From NCBI GenBank assembly GCA_017617065.1, contig JAFZWP010000009.1, positions 1-63,134 on the forward strand: DNA of 63,134 nucleotides, in the 5' to 3' direction. The DNA comes from Bacilli bacterium (GTDB lineage Bacteria > Bacillota_I > Bacilli_A > ML615J-28 > CAG-698). Under the pieces are notes generated by a model, which saw only the letters and a list, made by a program, of their open reading frames with translations, was not told the origin of the DNA and did no database searches. The position numbers were made by a program, and so were the translations under genes. Positions 43,598-52,843 of the stretch are shown piece by piece; the first letter of the stretch is position 1, and each line of letters starts with the position of its first letter.

Positions 43598-44551
43598 ATG
43601 GAAAAAGATATTATTGAGCTAAATAGTGAATTAATTGAAAACATGATTTATGTTATTAGAGGCAAGAAAGTAATGCTTGATTTTGAACTAGCTCATATAT
43701 ATGGATATGATACTCGTGATTTTAATAATCAAGTAAAGCACAATATTGAACGTTTTGAAAAAGATTTTAGATTTCAATTAAATGAAAAAGAATGGAATGA
43801 ATTATTGGTGTGGAAAAAATCCACCGCAAATAATCTTTTAAAAAGAAGAACATTGCCTTATGCGTTCACCGAACAAGGTATTTATATGCTAATGACTGTA
43901 TTAAAGGGTGATTTAGCAATTAAACAGAGTAAAGCACTTATACGTGCATTTAAACAAATGAAAGATTATATAGTTGAAAATAAAGAGGTGCTTTCTTTAA
44001 ACGAAGGTATTAAACTAACTAATTTAGTAAATAATCATTCAAATAGATTAGATATTATAGAGAGCAAATTAGATGTAGTTATGGATAACTTTATTGATCC
44101 ATCAAAGTATAAACATTTTTTGATTAAAGATGGACAAAAAATTGAAGCAGATGTAGCATATCAAGAAATATATAAAATGGCTAAAAAAACAATTATAATT
44201 ATTGATGATTATGTGGATGTTAAGACATTAGAATTATTAAAAGTATGCATGTCTTGTATTAGTATTTATATAATAACTGATAATAAAGCTAGAAATAAAC
44301 TAAATACTAGTTTTATAAATGATTTTAAACACGATACTGGTCTTGAAATTAAGCTTATACAAAATAATGATAAATTTCATGATAGATATATAGTTATAGA
44401 TTATAAAACTAATAATTATAAATTGTTTCATTGCGGAGCATCAAGTAAAGATAGTGGGAAAAGTATTAATACAATTATGAAAATAAAAGAAAAAGAATTG
44501 TACTATTCTTTAATTGAAGAAACATTAATGCATGAAGATTTAATAATATGA
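43598..44551 (+). CDS. ORF6N-domain protein with PLD-like HDRY C-terminus
   Basis: 317 residues. Residues 10-115 are an ORF6N domain (VIRGKKVMLDFELAHIYGYD, FQLNEKEWNEL, TLPYAFTEQGIYMLMTVL), a phage-type DNA-binding module. A coiled linker follows (135-165). Residues 195-310 are the same module as in the protein at 8440: IIIDDYVDVKTLEL, FHDRYIVIDY, LFHCGASSKDSGKSIN. The HDR..xxID and CGAS..D elements suggest a PLD-fold enzyme with HxK changed to HxR. RBS AGGAGG is present. A stand-alone accessory gene. Function unknown; it resembles proteins found near phage and defence islands. Confidence 0.78.
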   Translation: MEKDIIELNSELIENMIYVIRGKKVMLDFELAHIYGYDTRDFNNQVKHNIERFEKDFRFQLNEKEWNELLVWKKSTANNLLKRRTLPYAFTEQGIYMLMTVLKGDLAIKQSKALIRAFKQMKDYIVENKEVLSLNEGIKLTNLVNNHSNRLDIIESKLDVVMDNFIDPSKYKHFLIKDGQKIEADVAYQEIYKMAKKTIIIIDDYVDVKTLELLKVCMSCISIYIITDNKARNKLNTSFINDFKHDTGLEIKLIQNNDKFHDRYIVIDYKTNNYKLFHCGASSKDSGKSINTIMKIKEKELYYSLIEETLMHEDLII

Positions 44552-44568
44552 TATATAGTTAGTATTGA

Positions 44569-44597
44569 TTGAATAGTTTTAAGAATAGTTATATAAT
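44569..44597 (+). promoter_or_regulatory. Promoter of gpmI
   Basis: TTGAAT (44569-44574), 17-base spacer, TATAAT (44592-44597). Confidence 0.65.
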
Positions 44598-44631
44598 GTT
44601 ATAGGATAAAACATATAAAGGAGGCCTAATT

Positions 44632-46209
44632 ATGGCAAAAAAACCTATTTTATTAGTTGTTATGGATGGCGTTGGCTTTTCTAAAACTGGTCTTGGTGAT
44701 GCAGTTAGCTTAGCTAATACACCCACACTTGACTATTTATTAGCAAATTACCCTAACGTTCGCTTAAAGGCACATGGATCAGCAGTAGGCTTGCCAAGTG
44801 ATGATGATATGGGTAATAGTGAAGTTGGGCATAACGCTATTGGTTGTGGACAAATATATTCACAAGGTGCAAAACTTGTTAATGAATCTATTGAAAGCGG
44901 TAAAATGTTTAAGTCAAATGCATGGGCTGAAGTTGTAAATAATGTTAAGGAACATAACTCAACTCTTCATTTCATTGGCTTATTATCTGATGGAAATGTT
45001 CATTCAAATATTTCGCATTTAATCGCTATGCTTAAAGCTGCAAAAAATGATGGAGTTAAAGAAGTAAGAGTACATATTTTACTTGATGGTAGAGACGTAC
45101 CAGCTACATCTGCTTTAGTTTATGTAGATCAATTAGAAGATGCACTTAAAGATTTAAATGATGGTTCATTCAATGGCCTAATTGCATCAGGCGGCGGAAG
45201 AATGAAAATCACTATGGACCGTTACCAAGCAAATTGGAAGATGGTTGAAGAAGGCTGGAAAACTCATGTACAAGGTGAGGGTAGATTCTTTGATAGTGCA
45301 AGCGATGCTATAACTACTTATAGAAATGAAAACCCTGGTGTAATTGACCAAGATTTACCAGCATTCGTAATTGGTAAAGAAAATGCTCCAGTTGGTAAGA
45401 TGCATGATAATGATTCAGTAATCTTATTTAACTTTAGAGGCGATAGAGCAATTGAGTTATCAATGGCTTTTGATCAAGAAGGTTTTAATAAATTTAATAA
45501 AGCATATAACCCAAAAGTTGTTTATGCGGGATTACTTCAATATGATGGAGACTTACAATTACCTAAACGTTTCTTAGTTGCTCCACCAGAAATCCATGAT
45601 ACATTAACAGAAGTAATGGTAGCAAATAAAGTTAATGAATTTGCCATCAGTGAAACGCAAAAATATGGTCATGTTACATATTTCTGGAATGGTAATAGAA
45701 CAGAAAAGTTCGATAAAGATTTAGAAACTTATGTGGAGATACCATCAGATAAAGTATCATTTGATGAAAGACCATGGATGAAATCAGCTGAAATTACTGA
45801 TAGATTAATAGAAGAATTAAAGAGTCATAAGTATGGCTTCTTAAGAGTTAATTTCCCTAATGGTGATATGGTTGGTCATACTGGTAGCTTACCAGCAACT
45901 ATTTGTTCAATGGAAGCTCTAGATTTAGCTTTAGCTAGATTGTTAGCTGTAGCAAAAAAAGAAGGCTATACTATGTTAATTACTGCCGATCATGGTAATG
46001 CGGATGAAATGTTAGAAAAGAATAAGAAAGGTGAAATAGTAGTTAGAACTGCTCACTCACTAAATCCAGTACCATTTATTATTGTAGATGATGATAATAA
46101 ATATGAATTTGTAGAGGGCGAATACGGCCTTGCTAACATTGCCCCAACTGTTGTTAAGATGATGGGTTTTATTGCCCCAGCATCTTGGGAAAAACCAATG
46201 ATAAAATAA
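44632..46209 (+). CDS. gpmI: 2,3-bisphosphoglycerate-independent phosphoglycerate mutase
   Basis: Glycolytic enzyme interconverting 3- and 2-phosphoglycerate with two manganese ions. The N-terminus LLVVMDGVGFS carries the first metal Asp; the phosphorylated serine is in DDDMGNSEVGHN. Further signatures are GLLSDGNVHSN, LLDGRDVPATS, NFRGDRAIELS, NFPNGDMVGHTG and TADHGNADEM. 525 residues, usual length. RBS AAAGGAGG is 8 bases upstream. Monocistronic with its own promoter and terminator. Confidence 0.97.
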   Translation: MAKKPILLVVMDGVGFSKTGLGDAVSLANTPTLDYLLANYPNVRLKAHGSAVGLPSDDDMGNSEVGHNAIGCGQIYSQGAKLVNESIESGKMFKSNAWAEVVNNVKEHNSTLHFIGLLSDGNVHSNISHLIAMLKAAKNDGVKEVRVHILLDGRDVPATSALVYVDQLEDALKDLNDGSFNGLIASGGGRMKITMDRYQANWKMVEEGWKTHVQGEGRFFDSASDAITTYRNENPGVIDQDLPAFVIGKENAPVGKMHDNDSVILFNFRGDRAIELSMAFDQEGFNKFNKAYNPKVVYAGLLQYDGDLQLPKRFLVAPPEIHDTLTEVMVANKVNEFAISETQKYGHVTYFWNGNRTEKFDKDLETYVEIPSDKVSFDERPWMKSAEITDRLIEELKSHKYGFLRVNFPNGDMVGHTGSLPATICSMEALDLALARLLAVAKKEGYTMLITADHGNADEMLEKNKKGEIVVRTAHSLNPVPFIIVDDDNKYEFVEGEYGLANIAPTVVKMMGFIAPASWEKPMIK

Positions 46210-46216
46210 AGACATA

Positions 46217-46246
46217 AAGCATTAATGAAATCATTAATGCTTTTTT
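46217..46246 (+). terminator. Terminator of gpmI
   Basis: Stem AAGCATTAATGA (46217-46228) and TCATTAATGCTT (46231-46242), then T's. Confidence 0.85.
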
Positions 46247-46249
46247 AAT

Positions 46250-46365
46250 CTTGGAAAATTCCCGAAAATAGGTACTTTTCACCTTGGAAAATTCCCGAAA
46301 ACAGGCACTTTTTACCCTGGAAAATTCCCAAAAACAGGCACTTTTTACCTTGGAAAATTCTCAAA
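46250..46365. repeat. 33-bp tandem repeat, 3.5 copies
   Basis: Units at 46250, 46283, 46316 and a partial at 46349. Each begins CTTGGAAAATTCC (CCTGG in unit 3) and ends with ACTTTTTAC or ACTTTTCAC; units 1-3 differ at a few positions. No spacers, so it is not a CRISPR array. It lies between the gpmI terminator and the nitroreductase promoter. Confidence 0.92.
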
Positions 46366-46426
46366 TTGTATTTCTATATAGTTGAAAACAATAAATATAG
46401 TATAATAGTTATGTGTGGAGGATATT

Positions 46427-46939
46427 ATGGATTTTTTAGAATTAGCAAAAGAAAGATATAGCTGTAGAAGATTTAGTGAAAGAATTGTGGAAGATGATAT
46501 AATTGATAAGATTTTAGAGTCTGCTCGTCTTGCTCCAACTGCCGTTAATTTTCAACCACAAAGAATTATAGTAGTAAAATCTAGCGAAGCCATAATTAAA
46601 CTAAAGAAGGGCATTAGTCCTAATCTTAATCCTACGCTGGCATTTATTATTAGTTATGATAAAAATGCATGCTGGGTTAGAGAATATGATAATGCACCAA
46701 GTGGCGAAGTTGATGCATCAATTGTTGCTACGCATATGATGCTTGAAGCAACAACTCTTGGCATTGGATCCACATGGGTAATGCATTTTAATCCTTTTAT
46801 CATCAAAGAAGAATTTAAATTAGATGATAACATTATCCCAGTTGTAGTACTTGTAATGGGCTATCCTGCCCGTGATGCCGCCCCATCAGCTAATCATACT
46901 AAAAGAAAAGAGATTAATGAGTTTTGTAAAGAAGAATAA
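46427..46939 (+). CDS. Nitroreductase-family protein
   Basis: FMN-dependent oxidoreductase of the nitroreductase superfamily, 170 residues. Signatures are the N-terminal RYSCRRFSER, LESARLAPTAVNFQPQRIIVV, HMMLEATTLGIGSTWVMHF and VVLVMGYPARDA. The ATG at 46427 follows GGAGG by 5 bases; a GTG 12 bases earlier is part of the ribosome site. TATAAT is at 46401, with the 33-bp tandem repeats just upstream. The physiological substrate (quinones, nitro compounds, flavins) cannot be read from sequence. Confidence 0.9.
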   Translation: MDFLELAKERYSCRRFSERIVEDDIIDKILESARLAPTAVNFQPQRIIVVKSSEAIIKLKKGISPNLNPTLAFIISYDKNACWVREYDNAPSGEVDASIVATHMMLEATTLGIGSTWVMHFNPFIIKEEFKLDDNIIPVVVLVMGYPARDAAPSANHTKRKEINEFCKEE

Positions 46940-46947
46940 AAAAGGAA

Positions 46948-46978
46948 AAATGAATCTAATATATAGATTCATTTTTTT
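46948..46978 (+). terminator. Terminator of nitroreductase gene
   Basis: Stem AAATGAATCTA (46948-46958) and TAGATTCATTT (46964-46974), then T's. Confidence 0.85.
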
Positions 46979-47059
46979 AACACTAGAAAGCTTCTAGTAT
47001 TAATAAAGTAATGGCATTTTAGGATAGAAAAGAGTATAATGTTTATAGAGTGTAAAAAT

Positions 47060-47731
47060 ATGAGTGAAGAAAAGCGTAAAAGAAAAGGATATTTTAGAAA
47101 ATATTTATTTTATGATATTCATAAAGTATTATGCCTTTGGGGTTGGGAACTCTTTTATCGACCTAAAAAAATACTTATTAGCAAAAATGCTAAGAAGTTT
47201 ATTAAGGGTGGAGCACTGATTTGCCTAAATCACCAACGTACAACTGATATTCCTTGCATTCAAGTTATTAGCCCTTTTAGGCGTAATCATATTGTGGCGG
47301 GGGAAGTAGCTTTTACTAATAAAACTACGTCGTTTTTTTTGAAACGATTTTTAGCTATTCCTATTAACCGTGAAGCTTTTTCATATGGCCAGTTTAGAGA
47401 TATCGTAAACTTACTTAAAGATGGTAGAATTGTTAATATCTTTTGTGAAGGGCATATGAATTTAGTACCTCATACAATTGATGAAGTAAAAGAAGGACCA
47501 ATCTTGATGGCTCTTTCTGCTAAAGTGCCGCTTGTTCCTGTTTATATACTACCAAGAAAGAATATTTTTGAAAGACAAAGACTTGGTTATGGTGAACCAA
47601 TTTATTTAGATAAATTAGGTTATGGTAAGCATGATTTAAAACAAGCAGCAGCATATTTACGCGAACGATTAATTGAATTAATGAATTTAGTAGAAGAAGA
47701 CTACTACAAAAGAAGAAAGAAGGATAAATAA
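47060..47731 (+). CDS. plsC: 1-acyl-sn-glycerol-3-phosphate acyltransferase
   Basis: Membrane-associated acyltransferase that makes phosphatidic acid. It has the HX4D motif in CLNHQRTTDIP, the second-block FLAIPINREAF and the glycerophosphate-binding FCEGHMN (where FPEGTR is usual). 223 residues. The ATG at 47060 is used because the earlier ATG (47039) lies within the -10 box TATAAT (47035-47040). It starts an operon with DegV/FakB and FakA, so it uses acyl chains partly derived from exogenous fatty acids. Confidence 0.88.
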   Translation: MSEEKRKRKGYFRKYLFYDIHKVLCLWGWELFYRPKKILISKNAKKFIKGGALICLNHQRTTDIPCIQVISPFRRNHIVAGEVAFTNKTTSFFLKRFLAIPINREAFSYGQFRDIVNLLKDGRIVNIFCEGHMNLVPHTIDEVKEGPILMALSAKVPLVPVYILPRKNIFERQRLGYGEPIYLDKLGYGKHDLKQAAAYLRERLIELMNLVEEDYYKRRKKDK

Positions 47732-48673
47732 ATGAAAGAATTTAAGATTGTATCAGATACTACTTGCGATTTATCAAAGGAAGTTTTAAATGATTTTAAT
47801 ATTGAAATGATCAAAGCTCATTTCATGGATAAAGATGGAGTTGATAAATATTCATTTACTGATTGGAGTGAATGTGATTATTATGCATCAAGTGCCGATT
47901 TCTATAAATCATTAAAAGCTAATCCAAATGCATATGCATCATCTGCTCCTAATATTGAAGAAATTAAAAATTTCATCATTGATATTGTTAAGGATGGCTC
48001 AGGATGCCTTGCTATTGCTATGAGTGGAGCAATGAGCGGAACTTATAACAATTATTTAATGGCTAAAAATGAAGTATTAAAAGAATATCCAGATGCTCAT
48101 ATCGAAGTTTTTGATAGTCTTAGATTTGGTGCTGGCCTTGGTTTAATGTTAGTTTGGGCATCAATTTTAAGAAGTGAAGGTAAATCTTTAGATGAAGTTG
48201 TTGCTTTCTTAAAAGAAAATAGAGATTGTTTCCACCAAATGGGTTGGTTAGATGATTTAAGTTTTGTAGCTAAAAAAGGTAGAATTACCCATGCGAAAGC
48301 ATTCTTTGGCACATTAATTGGTATCAAACCACTTGGTGACTTTGACCAAAATGGTATGACTACAGTTTTAGGCAAAGCTAAAGGTGAAAAACCTGCATAT
48401 GATGCTATTATTGAATACATTAAACAAACTATCACTAATCCTAGTGAACAAGTTATGTTTGTAAGTCATTCTAATCGTGAAAAGAATGCTTTAGTTTTAA
48501 AAGATATGGTTGAAAACCAGTTTAAGCCAAAGAAGTTATATTTTATTGAAACTGGACCAAGTTGCGGAATAAATGTTGGGCCAGGATTATGTGCTGTATA
48601 TTACTTTGGTAAAAAAGCTAGTACAGATTTAGTTAATGAAAAAGAATTAATGGAAAAAATATTATTAAAATAG
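47732..48673 (+). CDS. DegV-family fatty-acid-binding protein (FakB-like)
   Basis: 313 residues. DegV fold with the N-terminal IVSDTTCDLSKEVL and the fatty-acid pocket motif AIAMSGAMSGTYNN, MGWLDDLSFVAKKGRI and VSHSNREKNA. FakB proteins present fatty acids to the kinase FakA, which is encoded 11 bases downstream, so a FakB role is well supported by context. It follows plsC with no spacer. The insert YSFTDWSECDYYASS is longer than in short DegV proteins; chain-length preference cannot be told. Confidence 0.9.
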   Translation: MKEFKIVSDTTCDLSKEVLNDFNIEMIKAHFMDKDGVDKYSFTDWSECDYYASSADFYKSLKANPNAYASSAPNIEEIKNFIIDIVKDGSGCLAIAMSGAMSGTYNNYLMAKNEVLKEYPDAHIEVFDSLRFGAGLGLMLVWASILRSEGKSLDEVVAFLKENRDCFHQMGWLDDLSFVAKKGRITHAKAFFGTLIGIKPLGDFDQNGMTTVLGKAKGEKPAYDAIIEYIKQTITNPSEQVMFVSHSNREKNALVLKDMVENQFKPKKLYFIETGPSCGINVGPGLCAVYYFGKKASTDLVNEKELMEKILLK

Positions 48674-48684
48674 AAAGATAGTCT

Positions 48685-50325
48685 ATGAAAGTCAAGAGAA
48701 TCGATGGTATTTTGTTTGAAAAGATGTTAGTCAATGGACTAAACAACTTAAAACAAAATGAAACAAAAATAAACGAAATGAATGTATTCCCAGTTCCTGA
48801 TGGTGATACAGGTTCTAATATGCGTATGACTTTAGAGAACGGCCTGCGTAGTGCTAAAACTAACGCTAATTTAGGCGCTTATGCGGTAGCGCTATCTCAA
48901 GGTATGTTAATGGGAGCTAGAGGAAATTCAGGAGTAATCTTATCGCAAATCTTCAAAGGTTTTTCGGAAAACTTAAGAAGATGCTCAATTATTGATGCGA
49001 AAGAATTTTTAGAAGGTTTTATAGCTGGTTATAAATGTGCATATAATGCGGTAATTAAACCAGTTGAAGGAACTATCCTAACTGTAGCTAGAGAAGGAAT
49101 CGAGCATATCCGTGATCAAATAAACCGTGGTATGTATATTGATAACTTCTTTAGTATCTATGTATTAGAAATGAAGAAGTCACTTGACTATACTCCAAAT
49201 ATCTTACCTTGCTTAAAAGAAGCGGGAGTGTTAGATAGCGGGGGAGCTGGCTATATTTTAATTATAGAGGGAATGTATAAATTCCTTCAAGAGGAAATAA
49301 TTGATGGTGAAGTATTACAAGATGACTCTAATGCACCTAAATTAGACACAGCTAAATTTGATGAGTATTCTAGTTTTGATTATGGTTATTGTTTAGAGTT
49401 TATATTACAACTAATGGTAAGTAAAACAGATATTAGTAAATTTAATCAAAAATTATTCATTAAAGATTTAGAAGGATTAGGCGAATCATTAGTTGTAGTA
49501 AAAGATGGTACTAAAGTAAAAGTACATATTCATACAAAACTTCCTGCACATGTTATTACATATGCGCAAACTTATGGTGAATTTGTAACATTTAAGTTAG
49601 AAAATATGGCTCTTCAACATTCCAATCTAGAAGCTCATGAAGAGGAAAAGAAACTACCTCATGTAGATTTAGCTAAAATTGGTATTGTAAACGGGGAGCA
49701 GTTGAAAGAAATATATACCGAACTAGGCTGCCACATCGTCCTTGATGGTGGTAAAACGATGAATACTTCATCTGAAGAAATTATTAAAGCTATTAAGATG
49801 TGTGATGCAGAAAAAATTGTTATCTTCACTAATAACAAAAATATTGAGCTTGCTTGTAATCAAGCAATTGATGTTTTAAAGCAAGATAACATTCATATGA
49901 TTAAGAGTAAGAATAGCTTACAAGGTTATTATGCTTTGGCAATGGATGAAGCTGATAACGATAATCTTGATTATCGTATCAAGCAAATGGAAGCAGGAGT
50001 AGAAGCTATTAGTACAATAACTTTATTTAATGCATCTCGTGATTGTACACTTAATGGCGTTAATATTAAAAAAGATAATATCGTTGCTAGCAATGATTCC
50101 ATCATTTTAGCAAGTCATAATGATATTTATAATGTAGTTAAAAAGAGTTTAGAACAAATTAAAGATATAAGTGATAAAGCAATGTGCATCATTTTAAAAG
50201 GTAAAAACTTTAATTATGATTTAGAATCATTAGAAAAAGCAATTAATGAAGCAAATCCATATTTAGAAATAAACTATATGGATGGTGGATTAGAAATATA
50301 TGATGCAATTATTGGTTTAGTTTAG
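48685..50325 (+). CDS. fakA: Fatty acid kinase FakA (DAK1/DhaL-like)
   Basis: 546 residues. The N-terminal DhaL-type ATP-binding domain has NVFPVPDGDTGSNM (metal-binding Asp residues), LSQGMLMGARGNSGVILSQ and VLDSGGAGY. The middle and C-terminal domains (about 210-546) match the DegV-partner region of FakA, with IVNGEQLKEIYTELGCHIV and VIFTNNKNIELA. It phosphorylates FakB-bound fatty acid to acyl phosphate, which feeds phospholipid synthesis. It lies directly after the FakB-like gene; a downstream hydrolase gene starts 10 bases later. Confidence 0.93.
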   Translation: MKVKRIDGILFEKMLVNGLNNLKQNETKINEMNVFPVPDGDTGSNMRMTLENGLRSAKTNANLGAYAVALSQGMLMGARGNSGVILSQIFKGFSENLRRCSIIDAKEFLEGFIAGYKCAYNAVIKPVEGTILTVAREGIEHIRDQINRGMYIDNFFSIYVLEMKKSLDYTPNILPCLKEAGVLDSGGAGYILIIEGMYKFLQEEIIDGEVLQDDSNAPKLDTAKFDEYSSFDYGYCLEFILQLMVSKTDISKFNQKLFIKDLEGLGESLVVVKDGTKVKVHIHTKLPAHVITYAQTYGEFVTFKLENMALQHSNLEAHEEEKKLPHVDLAKIGIVNGEQLKEIYTELGCHIVLDGGKTMNTSSEEIIKAIKMCDAEKIVIFTNNKNIELACNQAIDVLKQDNIHMIKSKNSLQGYYALAMDEADNDNLDYRIKQMEAGVEAISTITLFNASRDCTLNGVNIKKDNIVASNDSIILASHNDIYNVVKKSLEQIKDISDKAMCIILKGKNFNYDLESLEKAINEANPYLEINYMDGGLEIYDAIIGLV

Positions 50326-50335
50326 GAGGTAAGCT

Positions 50336-51280
50336 ATGCCTTGGTGGGCTTGGGTGTTACTTGGTTTATTCTTTTTAGTGCTTGCTCCTGGTTTCTTTTT
50401 TCAAATGTTACTAGCTAGATCTTTATATTTTAGATATTTAGTTAGAGGTAAAAGAGAAAGTTGGGACCGTATTCCTAAAACAGATGACCCAGAGACAATA
50501 AAAATATATGAAATAGGTGATAAAGAGTTTTATCAACCTAATAAAGATAAAGCAAAAGAAGTTAGCGTTACAAGTTGTGGCTTTAAGCTAGCAGGTGAGT
50601 TTTATGACTTTGGTCATAAAAAAACCGCTATTATTGTAGCTGGAAGAAGTGAAGCACTAACTTATAGTTATTATTTTGCTATTCCTTATCAAAGACTTGG
50701 CTTTAATATTTTAGTTATTGATAATCGAGGACACGGTTTATCAGAAGGTAAATACAATGCGGTAGGCTTACTTGAGTGGCCAGATATTCTATCTTGGGTA
50801 AAGATGTTACATGATGATTATGGCCAAGAAGAGATTATCTCGCATGGTGTATGTATTGGTTCAGCTACAACTCTATATGCTCTAACTAGTAATGATTGTC
50901 CTAGTTATTATAAAGGAATGGTTGCTGATGGAATGTATCAAAACTTCCCATTATCGTTTATTAATCATGCATATGAAGCAGGATATCCTAAACATTTTGT
51001 TTATGAATTCTTCTTTATGTGGTTTAAACATTACGCAAAAGTCAATCCTTTCTATGGCCCGATCGATTGTATCGATAAGCTAAATGTGCCAATTTTGTTT
51101 ATTTATAGTAAAGAAGATAGATATTCTACTCCTGATAAAGGACAAGAAATATTTGATAAATGCAAGTGTCCTAAAGAGATCGCTTGGTTTGATAAAGGTA
51201 GACATTCTTACGTTAGAATTAATAATGAAGCTGGCTATGACAAAGCAATTGCTGATTTCATCAATAAATATAATTTATAA
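50336..51280 (+). CDS. Alpha/beta hydrolase with cysteine at the nucleophile elbow
   Basis: 314 residues. An N-terminal membrane helix (WWAWVLLGLFFLVLAPGFFF) is followed by an alpha/beta hydrolase: IIVAGRSEALTYSYYFAIP, VIDNRGHGLSEG, nucleophile elbow ISHGVCIGSATTL, acid IYSKEDRYS and histidine KGRHSYVR. The elbow reads G-V-C-I-G, so Cys replaces the usual Ser, as in dienelactone hydrolase. It is the fourth gene after plsC-fakB-fakA, so a lipid-related substrate is plausible but unproven. RBS AGGAGG lies 7 bases upstream. Confidence 0.85.
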   Translation: MPWWAWVLLGLFFLVLAPGFFFQMLLARSLYFRYLVRGKRESWDRIPKTDDPETIKIYEIGDKEFYQPNKDKAKEVSVTSCGFKLAGEFYDFGHKKTAIIVAGRSEALTYSYYFAIPYQRLGFNILVIDNRGHGLSEGKYNAVGLLEWPDILSWVKMLHDDYGQEEIISHGVCIGSATTLYALTSNDCPSYYKGMVADGMYQNFPLSFINHAYEAGYPKHFVYEFFFMWFKHYAKVNPFYGPIDCIDKLNVPILFIYSKEDRYSTPDKGQEIFDKCKCPKEIAWFDKGRHSYVRINNEAGYDKAIADFINKYNL

Positions 51281-51292
51281 TTTGGAGGAAAT

Positions 51293-52759
51293 ATGAAAAA
51301 GTTAACTAAAAAACAACTTACATGGTATGGTATAGCAGGCCTTGGTCCAAACATGTTAAACTTGATGGTTGGAGCATATTTATGTGATGCCCTAATGACT
51401 CAAGGTTTTAGTGCTAACATTGATCACTGGACATATTTAAATAAGACTTTAATCGTAGTAGTTGTATGGAGTATATTTGTAACAATTGCTAAGATTGTGG
51501 ATGGTGTTATTGATATTCCACTTGGAGCATTTACTGATAACCTTAAATCTAAATGGGGTAAAAGAAGACCATCAATGTTTGGTGGTATAGTAGTAATGCT
51601 ACTAGCTTATTTAATGTTTTTAATTGTTCCATTTAATGCAGCTGAGAGCATTGGCAATACTATTTGGTTCTTTGTATGGCTATGTGTATTCTATTCTGCT
51701 TATACTCTAACGATGGTTACATATTATGCCACATTCTCAGAAGTGACTGATAATCAAGCAGACCGTGTATATTTATCAAATGTTAAATCAACAGTTGATA
51801 TTATCTATTTCGTATTAGGTTATGCCCTAATTCCTGCTATGATTGGTTTAGCTAATATTAGAATATTAGCGTTAATCGTATTAGTATTAATGCCATCAAT
51901 GATTATTCCATTTGTACTAATCAAAGAAAGATCTACAAAACCGGAAGATGTAGCTAAATATAAAGAAGAACATCCAGAGGAATTCGAAGGTGTAGTAGAA
52001 GAAAAAGAACCAAGCATGATGGATTCTATTAAATATACATTTAAGAACAAAGACTTCATCGTTTGGATGATTATTTATTCAGCTTTACAATTTGGTTTAC
52101 AAATGTTTTTAACTGGTTTTAATGTATATTATAGTGGAACGGTTGGATTTAGTGGTTTCAAAGTAATGTTATGTAATATTGCCGCTTTTGGTCCAGTACC
52201 ATTTACGTTAATTTTATATAACTGGTTAAATAAGAAAAAAGGATTTAAGTTTAGTTTACAATATACATTAATTATCTTTAGTGTTGGTATGTTATGTGCA
52301 GTATTCTGCCGTCCATCAATTTTCCCTAACGAAACAACAAGACTAATTGCTATTATGGCATCTAACACTATTTGCTCATTTGCTATTGGTACGTTCTTCT
52401 CAGTAAGCTATACTGTACCTAGCCAAATTGCTGCTGATGAAAAAGCTAAAACTGGTGTAAGTCACCCAGCAATGTATTTTGCCATTCAAGGTTTATTCGG
52501 TGCTGTGGTAACAGCTATATCAACTGGTCTTGTTTGGGTTAACTTAAAGAAAGTACCAGCAAGTGAATCATTCTTCTTTGCGGTACCTGACCCTACAAAA
52601 GTGGATGAAGCAGGTAATGTACTTGGTGGCGGTGGCGCCGGACTATTAACACTAATTGTAGCGATTAGCTGTTTGGTTGCTTTCGGTTTGAGTTTCTTAT
52701 TACCTAAATCACTTGTTAATGTTGGTAAAATTGAAAACCCAGAACCAATTAATGAATAA
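51293..52759 (+). CDS. GPH-type (MFS_2) sugar/cation symporter
   Basis: 488 residues with about twelve membrane helices of the glycoside-pentoside-hexuronide family (melibiose-carrier type). Signatures are KIVDGVIDIPLGAFTDNLKS followed by KWGKRRPS, a family hallmark, and the central loop with IKERSTKPEDV. RBS GGAGG lies 7 bases before the ATG, 12 bases after the hydrolase. Substrate unknown; these carriers import sugars with Na+ or H+. A hairpin at 52771 (AAAACACGCT/AGCGTGTTTT) ends the transcript. Confidence 0.9.
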   Translation: MKKLTKKQLTWYGIAGLGPNMLNLMVGAYLCDALMTQGFSANIDHWTYLNKTLIVVVVWSIFVTIAKIVDGVIDIPLGAFTDNLKSKWGKRRPSMFGGIVVMLLAYLMFLIVPFNAAESIGNTIWFFVWLCVFYSAYTLTMVTYYATFSEVTDNQADRVYLSNVKSTVDIIYFVLGYALIPAMIGLANIRILALIVLVLMPSMIIPFVLIKERSTKPEDVAKYKEEHPEEFEGVVEEKEPSMMDSIKYTFKNKDFIVWMIIYSALQFGLQMFLTGFNVYYSGTVGFSGFKVMLCNIAAFGPVPFTLILYNWLNKKKGFKFSLQYTLIIFSVGMLCAVFCRPSIFPNETTRLIAIMASNTICSFAIGTFFSVSYTVPSQIAADEKAKTGVSHPAMYFAIQGLFGAVVTAISTGLVWVNLKKVPASESFFFAVPDPTKVDEAGNVLGGGGAGLLTLIVAISCLVAFGLSFLLPKSLVNVGKIENPEPINE

Positions 52760-52770
52760 TAAATTAATTA

Positions 52771-52799
52771 AAACACGCTTATAAATAGCGTGTTTTAAA
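52771..52799 (+). terminator. Terminator after symporter
   Basis: Stem AAAACACGCT and AGCGTGTTTT with loop TATAAAT; the T-tract is part of the stem. Confidence 0.7.
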
Positions 52800-52843
52800 A
52801 ATGAAACATATAATTCTTAAAAAAAATATTATGAGGTAGAAAA

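Noticed and set aside
46250..46365. Possible CRISPR array
   Set aside because: Units are contiguous and nearly identical with no unique spacers, and no cas genes are present; it is a plain tandem repeat.
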